Shown one piece after another: positions 44,031 through 56,726 of a DNA stretch of 64,000 nt. The DNA lies in contig ML978168.1 in NCBI GenBank assembly GCA_010015745.1, positions 62,001 through 126,000 of the forward strand, in the 5' to 3' direction. This DNA comes from Setomelanomma holmii (lineage: Eukaryota > Ascomycota > Dothideomycetes > Pleosporales > Phaeosphaeriaceae). The stretch's first letter is position 1. Each line of letters begins with the position of its first letter. Below the pieces are notes generated by a model. That model made no database searches and had not been told where the DNA came from. It worked only from the letters and a program-made list of their open reading frames with translations. Position numbers and translations under genes: made by a program.

Positions 44031-46938
44031 ATGATGTCTTCTCCCCTAGCGGGTACAGACTCAAATTCGCGGCAATTGGTAGCAAAGTCTACCAAAGGCT
44101 CCAAGATACCCACCAGCCGCCCGTCTTCGCAGATGACGAGCATCGAAGGACGCCGCACGCCACTGACCATCAGCGCAACCGGCTCGCCTCTTCCTACGGT
44201 GCCGCTGCCTCCGCGAGACACTGTGTCACCCACGCCAGCCTCAAAGATACCCAAGAAGGCAGGCTATGTATCAGCTGGTCTCGTTGCGAAGAATGCAAAA
44301 CCAAGCTTGGGCTCAGGTAGTTCGCACAACTCAGGCCGGCCAACAGCTCGCGGTTTGTCAGACACTGCTACCGTCACACCACGCTCGAATCTGGTTTGTT
44401 GCACTCTCTCTCTAGACGAGGGTCAAGTGCTGACTGTCCAGGCGTACAAGAAGTCGAACCCTCTATTAAGCCGCAACAAGCCTCTACCAAGTCCTCCCAT
44501 CGCGCAGGTCATCAATCCAAACAGCCCACCAAAAGCACAGCGCACATTAGTAGACGCAGAGGCCGGTACCCCGTCCGACGAGGTCTGGCCCATTCTTCAG
44601 CCCGAAACGTTCTCTCCGCTCAGGACTACATCTAGCCGCAATTTACCGGAGCCGGAAAAACAGCAGCAGCGCCGCAGCGTTTCTGGATCGCCGCACCAAT
44701 TAGTAACTGCTAACACTCTTGTCAAGAACAGGCCAGTCACCGCTTCTGCTGCCCTTAGCGCTCGGTCCAATACTTCGTCTTCCCGACGAAAGTCGCTTGC
44801 AGGGCCACAAGAGCCTTCTCGACCCACAATTGAGGAGCGCCGATTCAGCTCGAACAATCCATTTGGGAAAGCATTTCACGCCTATTCGCCGGCTTCTGAT
44901 GTAGCTATCGCAAGTCCGCTCGCTCGTAAGAGCAGCGCGCCGCTGGCGATTCAAGTTCCACCACGCATGAGCTCGAAGCGTGCTTCTTTGCCTCTGCTCG
45001 ATACGAATGAGCCCAATATCTCGACACAAAAGCCTTCGCATGAGGTGAAACAGGGAACGGATGACTGGCCTTTGCACAAGTCAGAGCATGGCGAGATCTC
45101 GGATGACGAGTTGGTCGGCGATGATACTAGTGTCAACGCCGTCGATGCAGCCCACACCAGCGATAATGCGGATGCAGGACCTGGCTCGCGTCTCTCAGAT
45201 GTCTCCATTACTGACCCTCTTAACCCTCGCTCGGATGACCTAACTGTGAAGCCATTCTATGATCCGGAAACAGGCTACCGAACGAAGATTCTCTCCTGGA
45301 AGAGGGACCAGCCTAATCGTGGCCCAGTCCTTCGTATCCACAAAGACGCTGATGCTCTAGTTCTCGGGATTGGCGACCTGTCAGATGACCAGTCAGATGC
45401 GGAGGGCAAGCACACGGAGAGAATGTCACTAGGTCGCTCTCTCGGTGCATTTGCCCAACGCATGTCGAAGCAGGCCAAGCCAAAAGTGATTCTAGAGCCA
45501 CACGCCGATACCTCTACCACGACCTGTGCGCCAGTTGATATAGACAAGTCAGGGTCAGTGAAGATCAGCCCACTGAGGAGCTTCGCACCTCAACGCCAAA
45601 GCAGCGCACGATTGCCTCCATGGAGTCCGCCGTCGCGCAATGTGCAGAGCTCTAACAATGACAGGTCATACTATTCTCCCTCGACGCTCGGTGCTACCAC
45701 GTCTGGCCTTGTTCGCGGCGAAGCATCGTACGTCACCTCCGTAGACCCTGTTTCGTCTGTACGAGTCGACGACGCGAAGACCGCCATTGGTGCGAGTGCA
45801 GCAAGACCTATGGCGGCTGATGCCGAAGACCTGCCCACACCAGTGAAGAACCTACCCAAGAGCCCGATCAAGAAAGCGAAGAAGGCGTTGGGATTGAGCC
45901 GTGGCGTTCCTTCGAATCGTTCTTCGATGCGCATGACACCGAGCTGGATGGCGCCTACCGTAAGCTCACAGAAGTCTAGGCGAGCAAGTGTGGAGCATGG
46001 CAAGGCAGGCTCACCTCGTAGGATGAGCGGTCGCATGAGCAGTCGCGACGTATCTTCGCTTGCGACCGCATCTGGCTCCGCTTCTCCCATCTCCCGTCGT
46101 ACGGCACAGTCTACAATGGCCCGTCGACCTTCCAAGCTGAGGGCATCCATGAGCGCTACTCCACCTAGCGAGCGCTCGACAGGAGCAATCAGTGCGACTA
46201 GGAGCACACAGACAGGCCCCGAGCTCTTGCCAAAGTCTTCTTTATCTTCTCCGTCAAACACTGACCCAGCGAAGCAGCCACAAATCTCTGCCAATGTCGA
46301 GCTCAAGACGACGGCAGCTACCAAAGTCAAAGCCAAGCGAAGCTTCCGTAGCATGTTCTACAAGACCAACACTACGTCTACGGAGAAGATGCCTAAGATG
46401 CCTGACCCCAAGCGTGCATCGATTGCGACCAGCGGCAAGACTCTGGCGAAGCGCATCTCCAAGAACTTATCCAAGGGACAGCTACCGTACGGCTCGGAGT
46501 CGAAGACCACTATACAGACCTCTACAGAAGCACAAGAACCGATCATCGACAACGACGCGAACATGCACGACCCCACTGCTCCGCCAGAGGGTACATCGTC
46601 TAACGCAGCTTCAGGCAACTCACTCGCATTCCAGTTCGATCCAGCTGCGGTGCTTACAAAGCTCACTAATACTGTCACCTCCATGCCTGCGAACGACCCA
46701 GACCGCGTGCGACTTCTCGAGATGGCAGAGGTTTGTCTTGACTTTTACCTACATTTGAAGAGAAATCGCGCTAATTCTGCGATTTACCTAGGCTGTTCTT
46801 CACTGCGTCGAGACCTCCAATCAGGCCAAGCTAAGCTGTGAGAGTGCGCGAAAGCATGCTCGTGATGCCGAGGTCAACTATGCTCGGATCCAATTGGAAG
46901 TGGGTCGGATTCACAAGATGTGTGCGGGTCTGATCTGA
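44031..46938 (+). CDS. Large Ser/Pro-rich basic protein with conserved C-terminal helix, unknown
   Basis: About 932 residues from three exons: 44031-44393, 44442-46730 and 46792-46938. The first intron (48 nt, GTTTGT ... CTGACTGTCCAG) has no in-frame stop, so its removal is inferred from good signals; the second (46731-46791) is required. Most of the protein is low complexity (Ser, Pro, Arg, Thr), with conserved-looking islands such as FYDPETGYRTKILSWKRD, LPKSPIKKAKKALGLSRG and KRSFRSMFYKTN. The C-terminal 80 residues (RVRLLEMAEAVLHCVETSNQ, then ARKHARDAEVNYARIQLEV) form a long helix or coiled coil. I do not recognise a named family. The basic, phospho-site-rich character suggests a cortical or cytoskeletal regulator, which is inference only. 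Confidence 0.75.
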
Positions 46939-47243
46939 AGGAAGTTGAGATGGATGTTTTTGATAGTTGAGATGAGTTTTGCGTTTGAGCAGGCTGTATA
47001 GTGGCATGGTATGTCAACCTCACCCTCGCCTACACTTTGACGCATCCTGACCGCATACAGGCCTCTTGACACCCTCGGTATCGCCTCCACAGCGTATTGT
47101 AGCCGCCCAGGCGATACATCGTGTCGACATTCCAACCTTAATAATACCTCAAATCAGGTCTGGATAGCGGTCTTCAGCATAGCTTGCGCCATATAAGAGC
47201 TCATCTCGTCCATGTTCATATCATACACTTTTCGTGCCTAATC
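46939..47243. other. Convergent intergenic region
   Basis: Facing 3' UTRs of the Ser-rich protein gene and TIM10. No feature supported. Confidence 0.5.
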
Positions 47244-47680
47244 TTACATCCCCCCAAACATTCCCCCGCCCCCTCCACCGCGTCCTTGCGCCTCGCCCTG
47301 CATCTTCTCGCTCACTTTGACGTTGACTTCGAAGAATTTTGCGACGCAGCGGTCCAGGCAGACGGATTCGCCCTTGTTGAGATCGGCTTCGCGGTACGAT
47401 GTGTCAAGGCATTTTGAGGTGCAGGACTTGAGGAGACTGTGAAATCGAAATGTCAGTGAGTGTGGCTCAGATGTTGGGTGTGGTTGGGGCGGGTTGGTTG
47501 AGTGGGGATTAGGGCATGGCATTGTGGAAGTGCCATTGGAGAGGTAATATGCAAGATAGGCCGGAAGATTGATGCGTACCGGCTGTACATATCTGACACC
47601 ATATCGATCTCGGCCTCGGCTTGTGCGATCTTTTGCTCGGAGGTGATTTGCGGGCGACCGCCCATGCCGAAGAAAGACAT
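47244..47680 (-). CDS. TIM10: Mitochondrial intermembrane-space chaperone Tim10
   Basis: A 97-residue small Tim protein from two exons: 47680-47580 and 47436-47244, with a 143-nt intron whose donor is CG|GTACGC. Twin CX3C motifs are present (SCTSKC and CLDRC) separated by 16 residues, with the family stretch SYREADLNKGESVCLDRC. The C-terminus is a Gly-rich tail (GGGGGGMFGGM). Tim10 forms the hexameric Tim9-Tim10 chaperone that escorts carrier proteins to the TIM22 complex; it is imported by Mia40 through its cysteines. Both exons were required to obtain the first helix (MVSDMYSRLLKSC). Confidence 0.92.
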
Positions 47681-48512
47681 CTTTTGTGGTTGTTGAGGTG
47701 TTCCTGGCCGTGTGGGTGGCTTAGAGAGATTGCTGTGCGAATGATGGGTCGCCTGGGATCGTAGGTGAGGTTGTGCGGTGGTGTATAGTGGGTGGTGATG
47801 TCGCGTGTAGATGTTGGTTCTAAGTGCTCGCATGTAGATTTTGGAAGCTTGGGGCGCAAGTGGGAACGTGCGGAGTTGACGTCGTTGAGATGGTTGTAGC
47901 GATGCTCGTCTGCCTTTGGGACAACATCACGACATTTTAAGACTTATCTTGCCCGAGGTGTATCGCATCTATTGGAAGCCTATCAATTGCTTCTGCAAAT
48001 CAAATGCAATACAGTTCCCGTCTTCCGCATAACACTTTCCGCTCCCAGCTGCTATTGTTTGCCAAACCCATTGAAGTAGTAATTCAGGTTCAGTAGCAGA
48101 AGCAGTAGCACAGTCAAGTCATTTCATTTGCTCGGTTTACTGAACTATCTCGATCAGTAGCCACCCATCACACATCTACTTGGTCCCTCGAGAATTAGGG
48201 TAAGGCAATTAAGGCGAAGTTTCCACGTCGCCAGCCAGTCGGCAATTTTCTTGTTCAGTTCCGGTAAATCGAGAATTACAACATTTCATTCATGAAATGT
48301 TGTACAGTGGTGCAATGCTTCTGCGGAAACGTCTGTGGTTCTTTCCTCGTCCCAGATTCGCGCCTGCTTCGTGCAGGGCGGCGCGTCAGCGGCAGTCTTG
48401 GCATGGTGCGTGAGCACCGTCAACGTCGGCACAAGAGGTGGACCAGCTTGCCATATCTCTCACTACATCAGAATACCCCGGTTCTGGTTGACGCGATCAT
48501 CACCGTGCCGCC
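47681..48512. other. Intergenic
   Basis: TIM10 promoter and DNA leading to the F-box-like pseudogene. No RNA gene or repeat recognised. Confidence 0.5.
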
Positions 48513-50292
48513 ATGGACTCTGCGTTGCGCGCTGCGTGTTCTTCGCCTGCAGATCCGGATAGACTTTCATTTCTCGACCTCTCAGCCGAGATACGAAACA
48601 TTGTCTACGGGCTTGTCTACGAGCATAGCAACCCTCTCATTGTGACTCGCACAAAACGAAGCGACGAGCCTGTCACGTTGGCTAGGCGACTTTGCGACGA
48701 GAACCGCGAGACGCCCATGATTCGCAGGCGATCGGATGTGAAGCTCGCGCCGAATCATCTCAGTGAGAAGCCCTATCTGCGGCAGAACACGACTGGACAG
48801 CGTCAATTCTAACAAGCATTAAAGAACAGGCCGAGACAAGTCACCCTGTCCTTCCTAACAACACGGTCCAAGTCTATCAAACCGGACTATCACTGTTCTG
48901 CACTTGCTACCAAAGCCACCGAGAAGCTGCCTCGGTGTTCTACGCGAACAACACATTCCTCATCATTAAGAAGCGCATTCAGTGGGCTGCGTCGCATGGC
49001 GACCGCTGCGAGTGTGCGAGTTATGTGCTCGTTGAGTGGCTCAAGCGTATAAGCACCTATACCTCCTTGGTGAAGAACATGCATCTCGATTTGGACAGCA
49101 TGTGTCCTCTTGACTGCGGCGAGCTCGACAAGTCATTCCGCAGAGGCAGTAACGCAAAAAGTGGGGATGTTGACTTCACTAAATTCCTGACGACATTTTG
49201 GAGTAACAACCTACAAGAGAACTGTTCCGTCGTGTGCGTCAAGCAACCGTTCAATCAGAACTCCGACGTTTTCCGCGAGCCGTCGCAAATCACGAAGCTT
49301 GTCCAGTCTATCTGTGAAGACAGTTCCGGCTTCAAAGCTTACTCGCTCACATTGGGTCGCATAATTATCAAGATGAATGGCTCAGAAGGAAGTGTCGCAT
49401 ATTTGACCACGAACAAGCACATAATTGAGCCCTGTCTTTATGTGAACTCAGTCATGGACGATGGCTATGAGCCAAAATACACCCACTCGCCAAAGTATGC
49501 CTGCGAAGAGACCGCCAGAACCTTCTCACTAGATGGCGATGGACAGATTCACTTTCAAGCGGACGAGGCGGCAGCTCATCTTCTCAACCTTCCTGAAAGC
49601 CTTCGGCGCAAAGTATGGAACATTGTCCTTTCTGATGCAGAGGGTCATCCCAGAATCCCATTAGACACAGCAACCGACCTTAGGACGACCATGGCTGCAT
49701 TGTACACAATCGCAAGCTGCGTCAGATTCACTACTGGGAAGTTCTTCATCAGCGTTACCTGCTCACATTGAGCAGCTCCTCTCTTCGAGCTCACTTCGGG
49801 GGCACTTCAAAGCTCGAGCGGTTGATCGACTCTTCCATAGGCTACAAGCCCGAGTATCAGACAAGGAACTGGCGCTGGGGAACGGACATGTCGATCGGCT
49901 TCTTGCTTGAGATCAACATCGTCGCACCAGCTAAGTTAGAGGATGTCCGCATCGCGATCATGCCTCTCATCCTCGCCACCTCATTGACATGGAATGATCA
50001 TCAGGTCACCATCAGAGTCACTACTCCGGAGCGAATGTCAGCAGAAGACTCTTCGACCTTGGGATCGCTTCGTCGACGAGTGCTAACGGCTCTGGGAGCA
50101 TACAGTAAGAAGCAATCGAGTCAGAACAGCGATTCGATGTGTCCCGAGCTATGGGTCAATGGACGTGGCACAGTCAAGGAAATCAATCGCAGGGACAACG
50201 TATCCGGTCCAAGTGATCCAGAAGCGTTGCAACTCATGAATAGTCATGATGCTAGAGGAAGCGCGGCTGCATCTTCTGGTACTGATCCGTAG
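48513..50292 (+). pseudogene. F-box-like protein gene with frame breaks
   Basis: The start MDSALRAACSSPADPDRLSF leads into LDLSAEIRNIVYGLVYEHSNP, the fungal F-box-like opening (L-x-L-x-x-E-I-R-N-x-I/V-Y). Coding similarity then moves to a second frame that gives CYQSHREAASVFYANNTFLI, a block usual in this family, and runs to a TGA at 49769-49771. A third frame (IHYWEVLHQRYLL ... FGGTSKLERLID) continues to 50292. The first frame change could be a 38-nt intron (48763-48800), shorter than every other intron here; for the second, near 49705, no acceptable intron was found. I therefore call a pseudogene, with a misassembled or error-containing intact gene as the alternative. Confidence 0.62.
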
Positions 50293-52236
50293 CATCCGGT
50301 CGATAGGAAACTTGACAGCACGATTCGCTACCTTGAGTGGTCAAGTAAGAAGTGGCGAAAGGTGACTTGATTGCCCATCGTATTTGTACTGAGCGAAATG
50401 GACGAAATGCGACTGAGGTCAACGAAGATAAACCGTGCGCGGACAAAGGCACGCAGCACAAGTCGATGAGAAATTCGATGTTCGTCGACATCTCTCGGGC
50501 ACGATTGGACACGTCGACGGCAGCATGGTCGTCGGGCTTGTTTGTTAGTCGATATAGGCAGAAGAATGGCAAAACATGATACATTTATCGCTTTGCCTGA
50601 TGGAGTGAAGCTCCTCGTTCACTCCTATCGCAAAGACTTCAGTGCTCCACATCTCTTGCATATATTTCGCAAATTTCACAGCGTCAGTGAGCGGCGAGAG
50701 TTCAGCAGGTGTATTACAAGATGCATCTTCTTGACCGTATTTTCACGCAACACTTCCAAAAAGAGAGGACATAGTGAGTGCAAGAACCTTTTCGTTTTTA
50801 AAATTCAAGCCACGCACAACTGGAAGCAGACTTAAAAAGCAACCGTGCAGATTATATCAACTCCTCAGGTCCTTAGCTCTAGATTGCTACACTTCTTTGT
50901 TACTGCTCAATCTCGCCAAATAACGATATACTCGTGTTCATGCCTCTCGCCAGATGATTATGCACGTCTTCTCTCGCGTTCGGCATACTCGCTATGCTTG
51001 CCCACCTCCATCCTCAAACACCCTTCGCCGCCCACTGTCCCCTGGTGTACTAGGCCGTCGATTTGATTGAGTGCCGTACACCAGGCGTATCCAGCGCTAT
51101 TAGAGACTTGTTTGTCTGTGTGATGTGAGGAACGAAAGTAGATGAAGTGGAAATCGGATTGACAGTGCCGCCGCTGCAGCATGTGCTGGAGTAGCTGCCT
51201 GTAATGGAAAGGCGTGGGTGAAGTCAGGCGCGCGGGTAGGTGAGTGGGCAAGTGTGCCTCGAATTGAGACTGGGAAATGTAGCATTGACTCTTGATCCTG
51301 AGCTTGAGCGCTGGAAAAAGGCTGGATTGGTCTTTGCTCAGACGGAAGGATCAGTTCAGAAGTCAAGTTTCGACGTAGTTGAACATCGCAGGTGCGGACT
51401 CATATTGGCGAGGACCATGGACGTCAAATGGTCATTAGTAAGCGTGAGGGAGAACAGAGGAGAGAAATGGCTAAGCGCAATACGGGCAGACTTCTTGGAA
51501 GGAGGGACTCGAGCAGATTTGGACCCATGTGCAGCGTCGGAAATTGTGAAGAAAAGCTTTCTTGCATTAACTCGTGTGAACGATGAACCAACTCGCGATC
51601 TGATCTTGACCAATTGCATCTGCACCCCTGTCTCTTACGCAAGGAAGAACATAGAAACGCAAAGTTGAACAAAATAGTGGTATGGTATAAGCAAAAAGTC
51701 TCAACCCCAACCCGTCCGTCTGCGTCTTTATCTCGTCTTCATAAGCAATTCAGATGAGAGTGAAGAAACTCCGACGCCCCAGGTTTCATGGGTAGCGAAT
51801 GGGATACAAAAGCCAAATATAGCGATGTGGAGGAAGAAGCAACGCCAGAAACGCCTGAGGAATCCAATCCGTGTTCCAAAAAAGCAGTAGAATGGTTTCC
51901 GCCGTTCCGTGGGTGCCCACATGCTCCAGATAAGAAAGCGATCGAAATCGAAGAAGAGGGTATATGAACGATTTTTGGACAGCCTGCCCCGGCTCGAATG
52001 GTTGTGCGACCACCTGCGTGAGGATTGTTGCCATCACGGTCAATATCATCGCGCGTGACACAAGTCCTAGAACGCGCCTTGTGGAAGTGTTCCGCAAGCG
52101 TCAACGAACACTTGCCTGCGGTGTGAACGCTCCACTGCTCATTGCATGGCATAATGAGGATCTCCCACGGCGCCATCCGCGAATAAGTGCGAGCGGCCTA
52201 CCACGGGTGAAACCATCTCAGCCGGTAACTCCCAGA
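50293..52236. other. Intergenic, includes 3' UTR of the SomA gene
   Basis: About 1.9 kb with scattered open frames of up to 145 codons and no recognisable domain. Nothing supported. Confidence 0.5.
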
Positions 52237-54602
52237 CTACAGATCGTTACCGACTTCTGTAACGTGGTTGAAGTCAAAGTCTGTGCCCATGTTGAAGGCG
52301 TCATCATTGGGATTCTGGAGGAAGGAGTCAAAATCAAAGTTCTCGAGAGCGGCATTGTCGTTGAGATCAAAACCGGCGAGATCGAACGAAGACTTGAAGA
52401 TGTTAGTACTTTCTATGCAAAATTGGATTAAGCTCTTACATCAGTCCCATCAAGATTGCCAAAGGGAGGCTGATCCATGGCTGGGGTTTGTTGCACGGGC
52501 TGTTGCTGCACCTGTTGCGGCTGACCATTGATGAATGGCGCCTTCGAGTTGTGCGGCGTGATCGGCGCATTCGGAGTCGCGGGTGTCGGCGTGGGAGGTT
52601 CTTCGCCACTTGTCGCTGCTGCAGCTGCACCTGTATTCGCCCCTTTCTTGTTTGCGGGCTTCTAAAATCAATATCAATGTGGCTCACAGGTACTTGGGAT
52701 GCGCGCAACTTTACCTTGACGTTATCCTTGGTACCCTTCTTCTTGGGGCCAGGCTTGTTCGACTGCGAAGGCGTAGGTGGTGCTTGGTTCGATTGCGAGG
52801 GAGATGGCTCTGGTCGAGGCTGATCATTGGCGGGCGCTGGAGGTGGTGGCATTTGTCTTTGCTGAGGATTGCCGCCCATGGGTCCGTTCATCTGCTGTTG
52901 ACCAGGCATCATGCCAGGCTGCTGAGGGCCACGCCATTGACCGTTCGGTTGCATCTGCCCATTGCGCATGGCCTCCATCTGCTGAGGGGTCAATTGCTGT
53001 CCGTTGGGGAAGTTTGCGCCAGGGTGAGAGCTTGGTGGTCTAATCATCGGACTTTGGTGTTGCATTTGTGGGTAAAACTGCGGCGGCATGCCTGGTGGTG
53101 CTAGAGCAGGGTCAAATTGCATGTTGGGTGCGGGTGAGCCGCGCTGTTGCATGCCTTGGTCCGGCAGCGGTGAGCCGGGCATTTGGCCCAGCTTCGGTGT
53201 TCCCCTCTTCATCTGGTCTGCTGGGTTTGGCGATAGGCCTGGTCGGTTACCTTGAGGTGACATGGCAGCAGGGAACCCTTGGCCGACACCTTGCTGATGG
53301 CCAGGACCAGACATGTTGTCTTGCTCCTGACGGGCCATCAGCAGCCGTTTCTTATTCTGCTGCTCCAGAAGCATCAGTTGCATTTGGTAGTCCTGAAGTG
53401 CGTGGTTGCCCTGCTGAGGGGCGCCCTGAGCGGCGGGCTGGTTTATGCCAGGTCGCGGTTGGTTGCCGGCGAACATGTCATGCTGGCCATCAAGGCCTGC
53501 TTGAGCCAGTGGAGAGCCTTGGATGCCAGAGTTCATACCCTGGGGGGACGCAGTGTTATTATTCAATGCCACTCTGTGTTGTTGGGCCAGGCTTTGGGCA
53601 TATACCTCGATGTTTTTCTGCTGCGCATTCTGGCCGGGCTGCGCAAACTCTCCAAATTGGCCCTGCACACCATTGTTCATGCCACCTGTGGAAGACGTCA
53701 CGTCAGTTCCTCTGCGAGAATTATACATGGGCAGTTCCACGTACCTTCCATGCGTGGTCGCTTGTTGGGGGACGGGGCGTCGTTGTTAGGGCCAGGCGAC
53801 TGCGGTCGCTGGCCATTCATGTCCCCCATATTCGAGCCGTCCCGCTGCATCTGCGCCGCCATCATGGCCGGATTCTTCATCTGTCCGCCCATGTTCATCG
53901 GGTTGCCGTTGCTGCTGCACGTCAGATCTCATGTCTACATGGGCTCACGTCATCGTAGACTGCGTACGGTCGATTGTTTAGCGCGGCCCGCTTCAGATCA
54001 TTTGGCGCGCCATTTGCCATGCCGTTGCGCATCATGTTCTGATACTGCGCGTTCATGGGGTTGTTCATCATCATGCGCTGATTCCGTTGGTCGTTCTGCA
54101 TCTGGGCAAGGTTCTGTTCCACCCTGTTAGTGCCCCGCTATGTGCGCCTGTGAGACAAGCTTACCCGTGTGTGCTGGATGTACTGCGCGCCTTTTGAAGG
54201 CGGGTTTCCGCGATTCTTCGTCGCCTGGTAAATGTCCCAGAACTGCACCCACCAGTCGAGCAGAAATGAGTTGTCAGCCATCTGGTTCTGGGGCAGCAGA
54301 GGCGTCGGCAGGTCGTCCCGGCCGTCGTCCATGGGGTCGATGCCATTGGCCCTGTTCTTGGGGCTCGTCTTCTGTCGCGAGTCGGTGGACATCTTGAGGT
54401 TGGCGTCGAGCATGGCTCGCGCAAGCTGGAAGTGCTCATTGCGCATGAAGTAGTCGTAGATGTACGTGTTGAGCTGCTCGCGCGGGTCGGTGTTGTTGCG
54501 CTTGTTGGGGTGTGGCATGTTGCCCATGAGAGGAGTGCCGTCTGGCTGCACGCCGTTCGCATTCATGGCCGCCATCTGCGCCGCCATCTGGGGGTTCTGC
54601 AT
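52237..54602 (-). CDS. somA: LisH-domain transcriptional regulator SomA/Flo8-like
   Basis: A 700-residue protein assembled from six exons: 54602-54165, 54113-53968, 53914-53745, 53685-52715, 52661-52440 and 52392-52237. A LisH motif lies near residues 37-70 (LNTYIYDYFMRNEHFQLAR), followed by SFLLDWWVQFWDIYQATKNR, the LUFS-type hallmark of Flo8, Som1 and PtaB partners. The middle is extremely Gln/Pro/Met-rich. The acidic end NFDFDSFLQNPNDDAFNMG is the conserved C-terminus of the Aspergillus SomA family. These proteins act below cAMP-PKA to control adhesion, conidiation and biofilm. The third exon has a tandem CAGCAG acceptor that would add or drop one Ser. The long single frame at 52436-53740 covers only part of the gene. 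Confidence 0.88.
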
Positions 54603-55931
54603 CGCGACGCGGGTCGAGGAGTGCCGGCTGCGTCAGGCGCAGGCGACGGATGGAGTGGTGACGAGGGGCGCGCGCGGCTGTGGATAGACGCGATATCTGA
54701 GGCGCACCTGGGTGCTCGAGGTGACGTGGGTTATAATGACATGGAACGTCGCCGCCACGGGGGTTCGGTGTCGGGCGCGCGAATCGAGGCAAGCGAGCGC
54801 CAAGCAAGCGTGTCTCTGGTAAGCAATTCTGCAAGCGGACAAGACGCGATGGGCGGCGTGCTGCGGGCGAATGGTGAGGATGTCGGGGTTGCGATGGGAA
54901 GGCGGGCGGTGGTGGTGATGTGCAGGATGGCCGCCGCTGCGAACGCTAGACCCTGCCGATGAGGCTTGCTGGCCTGCGAGAGCCCACCACGAGAGTCCGT
55001 GTGGAGCAGATGGGAGTGACTTCAGCGTCAACACACAACCACGATTGCGGAACTGCAGGCGCACGACGGGCGCGTCTAAGTTCAGGATAGAGAGGGGCTA
55101 GGCAAGTAGGGTGCGAGCGAAGTAGGCAGAGTGCGGGAGACGAGAGTTCCCCGTCTGCGGCCTCCAGAGCCTTGGCGCAAGTCAGGTGCCGCGTATCATT
55201 AGACTATCCCAACCACTCTGCACTGCCTGCCACTCTGATTTTGCACTGCGACCACCACAGAACGGCATTGCACTTTGGCATGCAACTGCAGCGCAAAACT
55301 GCTGCTCATGTTGGCTCAAGTTTAGACGTGCACTTTTCGATCAAGTCATATGACATGAAATAGGAGTACGCTTGAGATGATCGGAAGTGGGGCGGTTGGG
55401 CACCTCAACACCACACTGAGGAGACTCGCCCAGCGCAATAATCTTGCAATTTCTCATGCCAGTCAATATCACAAATGCAATTTTGTGTGAGCCGCCGTGG
55501 AGGCAAGTGACGCTGCAGAAGTTTTTGCGTGTCGTGCAATTGCGTGATCTTGCACTTCCATACCCCTGGTTTTCAGACCATGGTGGTAGTCTAGAGCCAC
55601 GCAAGCTTCGCTATCTCGAGCTCTGATGATAGTGGCGACCAGGACTTCATACTCCCTGCGTTTACACACGCCTCATCAATGTCTACCACGTCTTTGTGGC
55701 CTCATCGACAGAGTGCAATTATCATTGTGCAGTGCACTTCTTGGGTGATCGGAGCTTTGACTCCATACCTCCAACACACACCAATGACCGCATAGGTTGC
55801 TACACCATCGCTGGCTGCCGCTCACATGTCCCATCCGCAATTCACTCCGTACCGGTGCCGATGCAGATACGTTCAGCAAGTGGAGCCTTTTATCACAGAG
55901 TGCACTTCCTGACTATGCACATTACGCTCTC
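54603..55931. other. SomA 5' leader/promoter and Bet3 3' UTR
   Basis: About 1.3 kb. GC-rich leader next to 54602, then DNA without supported coding sequence. Long leaders are common for Flo8/SomA-type regulators; length here is not proved. Confidence 0.5.
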
Positions 55932-56726
55932 TTACTCATCGTCAGGCGGCATTTCATCGTCGATGTACCGTATCAGCGAGATGCGCATCTCTGTTGTGTC
56001 GTTGCCTCGCAGGACATCGCTGATGAAGTGCGCCTCGACCTGCATGTGTACCTGCGTCTAGATCAGTATGCTTTGTCTGAAGTTGATGCTTGCACTGTGC
56101 GTGCAGCATAGACGTACCATCTCCAGCGCACCACGTAGCACGCCAACGAGTATATTCGAGAACCACAGCTCGTCCTGCGCTCGCCCATCGTCGGGAAGCT
56201 CGACGAAATCTGCGAGTGGGTTCTCGTCGAAGATTAGGGAGAATTGCTTGTTGTCACTTGTCCAGTTCGTGATCGTAGGTGTGACGTTAAGGAATATCTT
56301 GAAGCCGACCTGAATGGTACATGTGAGCATGTTATGTTTGACGCATCGTGTGGTGGGGTTACCTTGGAGATCATCTCGGCGACTTCCCTGAAGTTGGAAC
56401 AGGCAGGTGCGCTCGATTTTGCAAGGAAGTCTTCGATCAACCGCACACCAATGTTGTAGCCCATACGTTCCAGCTGCTTGTTGACATCTGCATAGTTGTA
56501 CTCGTAGTCTTTGCATAGTTGCGCGACGATGGTGCCGTATGTGAGGGTGACGAGCTCGGCGCTGACTTTGTCTACGCGCGTCCTTCTTGGTTAGACAATA
56601 CTCAAAATATTGGGCGTTCGTGACCTACTTCCACACCCTAAGCACTATTAGCACATGCTCAAGCTGTTGCTGGACATCTGAACCTCACTCCTCGCCCAGG
56701 CGCGCGGCTTTCGTAGAGGACGCCAT
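55932..56726 (-). CDS. BET3: TRAPP complex core subunit Bet3 (TRAPPC3)
   Basis: A 192-residue protein (yeast Bet3 is 193) from five exons: 56726-56689, 56637-56629, 56582-56363, 56309-56118 and 56051-55932. The second exon is only 9 nt (GGTGTGGAA) and restores the conserved N-terminus GEEVWKTRVDKV. Other family blocks are AELVTLTYGTIVAQLCKDYE, MGYNIGVRLIEDFLA, Cys77 in SAPACSNF (the buried, acylated Cys in homologues), TPTITNWTSDNK and FSNILVGVLRGALEMV. Bet3 is part of the TRAPP core, the Rab GEF/tether that acts on Ypt1 at the Golgi. It is divergent from the snRNP WD40 gene at 57010 with only 283 bp between. Confidence 0.93.

Noticed and set aside
51240..51668. 142-codon open frame without an ATG start
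   Set aside because: Starts at a non-ATG codon, has no recognisable domain and lies beyond the 3' end of the SomA gene.
51739..52176. 145-codon open frame on the minus strand downstream of SomA
   Set aside because: No family resemblance; it falls in the probable 3' UTR of the SomA gene.
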